Of a stretch of 7,970 bases of DNA, positions 6,231 through 7,970 are shown one piece after another. A model generated the notes under the pieces. The model was not told where the DNA came from. It saw only the letters and a list, made by a program, of their open reading frames with translations, and made no database searches. Where the stretch lies: NCBI GenBank assembly GCA_045105075.1, contig JBGCDD010000206.1, positions 1 to 7,970 on the forward strand. Direction: 5' to 3'. The stretch is from JBGCDD01 sp045105075 (GTDB taxonomy: Bacteria; Pseudomonadota; Alphaproteobacteria; Rhodobacterales; Rhodobacteraceae). A program made the translations under genes and the position numbers. How positions within the stretch are numbered: position 1 is the stretch's first letter; each line of letters opens with the position of its first letter.

Positions 6231-7886
6231 TCAGAGCCCGAGTGAGGCTTTGTAGAGCGCGATCTGGCTGTCGCGCCCGATCTGGTCGGTGATCTTTTCC
6301 CAGGCGGCGGCGATCGCATCAGCGGTTTCCTGGGCCGAACCGTATTGACCGGCATAGCCTTTGGCCAATTCGTCCTCGGCGACCGAATAGTATTGGAAAA
6401 TGCCGGGGATGCGCGGTTCGATGGCCGCGTTGGGGTGGTTGTAGCTGTCCGCATTTGAGCCGAGGTAATCCTCGACAAAGTCACGGTCGTATCCGGCCTC
6501 TTCCCACTCATCGAACTGGAACTGTGAGTTGCGATAAGGCTGGAAGCCGGATGGATAGGCCGACATCCAAAGTGCGATGTCCTTGCCGCCCAGATGCGCT
6601 GCCGCAGACCAGGCTGCCTTGCGCTTTTTGGCGTCGGAATCCACGCGCGCCATGACGTAAACGCCCCAGCCGATATAGGCCATGTTGGGGGCCTCGTTTG
6701 GCATCGCGTCCCACTGGCCGGTCTTGGAATTCCACACATCGTCGGAACCGGGCAGGGTGGAAAAGCCCACCACATCGCCCACAACCGAGCCGTCAGAGGT
6801 GCGCGCGGAACTGCCCACATCGCCCCACCAGCTGATCCCTGAACCGGTGCCGGCCAGGAACTGCTGGAACGCGGTGGTGCCGGGATCGGCGTTGATCTGG
6901 TCCTGAGGCTGGGTGTCCATGATGTCCATCACATCCTGGATCGCGCGCACGAAGGCCGGGTTGTTGACGCGCGGCTTCATCGTGTCGGGATCAAACAGCC
7001 ACGCCGGATCATCCGGGTGCTTGGCATAGGCCGTGGCGCGGGATTCCAGGAAGTAGAAGCCAAAACCGCCCCAACCTTTCAGCGGATCCAGATAACCATG
7101 CGCGTCCAGGCCGGTCAGCGGATCAGATTTGCCCTTCAGGAATTTCGAGTGCTTTTGCACCATTTGCCAGGTCGTGGGCGGCGCCCAGTCCGAGCCGTCG
7201 CCTTCTGATTTCCATGCGGCAGCAAATTCGGCGCTGTCGTAATAATCAGAGCGATAGGCATAGGTGTGGCAGTCGCCGTCAATCGAGATGCGATAGGTTT
7301 TGCCATCCCATGTGCCGACCGGATCCTTGAGGTAGCCAACGTAGTCATCCATGTCGATCATGGTCTTGACCCACTCGGGCATCTCAGACGCCAGACCGCG
7401 TCCGCAAACATCGCCCTCAAATGGCGCGCCCATCTCGATGATGTCGAAATCGACGGTCTCGGTGGCAATCGACTGTTGCAGGCGCGGGTTATAGTCGGCC
7501 TGCGCAAGGTCGATCCAGTTGATTTTCGCGCCGGTATAGGCCTCCCAAGGTTTCAGAACACCACGGAACAACACGTTGTGCAGGTTTTGGTTGTTGAGAC
7601 CCATAAAGGACAGCTCGACGCCCTCAAATTCGCCCTCGGCGATCACCTCTTTTGTGGCAGCCAGAGTCATTTCACCGACCTTTTGCCAATCCGCATCGGA
7701 AGGCGAGCCAACGCCAACACCGGGAATCTTCAGGATTTCGGCGCGCACGTTGCCGTGCCCTCCGGCGCTTGCCATTGTGCCCAGACCACCGGCAGCGGCC
7801 AACGCGCCTGTGGCGGCGGCCCCTTGCAACATCTTGCGGCGGCTCATCTGCGCGCGCACGATATGGTTGTAAAGATCAACTTTCAT
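6231..7886 (-). CDS. Tat-exported extracellular solute-binding protein, sugar ABC importer (CUT1 type)
   Basis: This 551-residue periplasmic binding protein would capture a sugar, polyol or oligosaccharide for the ABC importer. The start at 7886 is preferred because GGGAGG lies six bases upstream on the minus strand. An earlier in-frame ATG at 7931 would add 15 residues and has no such site. Residues 1-41 form a twin-arginine signal: a 13-residue lead, then MSRRKML with Arg16-Arg17, an Ala/Gly hydrophobic core and likely cleavage after ASA (41), so export is probably in folded form. The mature part has features of extracellular solute-binding family 1: LKPWEAYTGAKINWID, then a YNPRLQQSIATETVDFDIIEM segment typical of lobe 1, GKTYRISIDGDCHTYAYRSDYY as the hinge-side strand, and GISWWGDVG and MAYIGWGVYVMA in lobe 2. 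It is larger than the usual ~400-450 residues. The ATPase gene is absent, and the permeases lie 2.3 kb away. Confidence 0.92.
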   Translation of the reverse strand: MKVDLYNHIVRAQMSRRKMLQGAAATGALAAAGGLGTMASAGGHGNVRAEILKIPGVGVGSPSDADWQKVGEMTLAATKEVIAEGEFEGVELSFMGLNNQNLHNVLFRGVLKPWEAYTGAKINWIDLAQADYNPRLQQSIATETVDFDIIEMGAPFEGDVCGRGLASEMPEWVKTMIDMDDYVGYLKDPVGTWDGKTYRISIDGDCHTYAYRSDYYDSAEFAAAWKSEGDGSDWAPPTTWQMVQKHSKFLKGKSDPLTGLDAHGYLDPLKGWGGFGFYFLESRATAYAKHPDDPAWLFDPDTMKPRVNNPAFVRAIQDVMDIMDTQPQDQINADPGTTAFQQFLAGTGSGISWWGDVGSSARTSDGSVVGDVVGFSTLPGSDDVWNSKTGQWDAMPNEAPNMAYIGWGVYVMARVDSDAKKRKAAWSAAAHLGGKDIALWMSAYPSGFQPYRNSQFQFDEWEEAGYDRDFVEDYLGSNADSYNHPNAAIEPRIPGIFQYYSVAEDELAKGYAGQYGSAQETADAIAAAWEKITDQIGRDSQIALYKASLGL

Positions 7887-7898
7887 CTTCGTCCTCCC

Positions 7899-7929
7899 AA
7901 AAAATCCGACGGGCCGAAGTGTCCGGCCC
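7899..7929 (-). terminator. Hairpin with T run upstream of the binding-protein gene (terminator of an upstream gene or leader attenuator)
   Basis: On the minus strand GGGCCG, a 7-base loop (GACACTT) and CGGCCC form a perfect 6-bp stem, followed by GTCGGA and then six T. The T run directly precedes the GGGAGG ribosome site of the binding-protein gene. The 6-base gap between stem and T run is longer than in a canonical terminator. It could end transcription of a gene lying beyond the right edge, or act as a leader element for the binding protein. Sequence to the right would decide. Confidence 0.45.
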
Positions 7930-7970
7930 ATGTGTTGGCTGCGGGCATGTTTAGACGTCTTGGCGTTGCG

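Noticed and set aside
6047..6820. 257-residue open frame on the minus strand overlapping the binding-protein and MFS genes
   Set aside because: It is a frame-shifted shadow rich in Arg, Pro, Thr and Ser; the binding-protein frame covers the region with clear family motifs.
7887..7931. Upstream ATG at 7931 as the binding-protein start
   Set aside because: The extra residues would place the twin-arginine motif further from the N terminus, and the strong GGGAGG site is correctly spaced for the ATG at 7886.
7951..7970. Possible end of another minus-strand gene (a frame ending QRQDV then TAA at 7953-7951)
   Set aside because: Only five codons are visible, too few to claim a coding region, although such a gene would explain the hairpin at 7899-7929.

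Overview
The window looks like a chromosomal segment from an alphaproteobacterium, most likely a Rhodobacterales (Roseobacter-like) species. This rests on the GC-rich codon use, the protein families and the style of the intergenic sequence; it is an inference from reading, not from a database match. It encodes carbohydrate uptake and phosphorylation. No rRNA, tRNA, CRISPR array, insertion sequence or phage gene is visible, and no stretch longer than about 130 bases lacks a gene.

Layout. Bases 2-313 (+) hold the C-terminal end of an M42-family metallopeptidase. It is tightly coupled, with a 2-base gap, to a complete FGGY-family sugar kinase at 316-1800 (+). A GC-rich convergent spacer with several small hairpins (1801-1926) separates the kinase from two ABC sugar permeases on the minus strand. 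The first-transcribed, MalF-like permease is at 2846-3952 and the second, MalG-like permease at 1927-2844, with 1 base between them. A short divergent region (3953-4057) carries a perfect 14-bp palindrome against the MalF-like start codon. It leads on the plus strand into a secreted NHL/beta-propeller protein (4058-4900). That gene runs 26 bp into the 3' end of a minus-strand MFS transporter (4875-6119). Beyond it, also on the minus strand, is a Tat-exported extracellular solute-binding protein of the CUT1 sugar class (6231-7886). A strong hairpin lies after its stop codon, and another hairpin followed by a run of six T lies before its ribosome binding site.

How the genes fit together. The solute-binding protein and the two permeases form most of an ABC importer for a sugar, polyol or oligosaccharide. 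The FGGY kinase would phosphorylate the imported or released monosaccharide or polyol. The ATPase (MalK/UgpC type) is not in the window; it may lie just beyond either end or elsewhere. The MFS and NHL genes sit between the binding protein and the permeases, so the importer genes are split. The permeases therefore either have their own promoter in 3953-4057 or are reached by a long transcript running antisense to the NHL gene. The substrate cannot be read from the sequence. I see no clearly novel system. The most interesting points are the split importer, the palindrome at the permease start, the hairpins flanking the binding-protein gene and the peptidase-kinase pairing.
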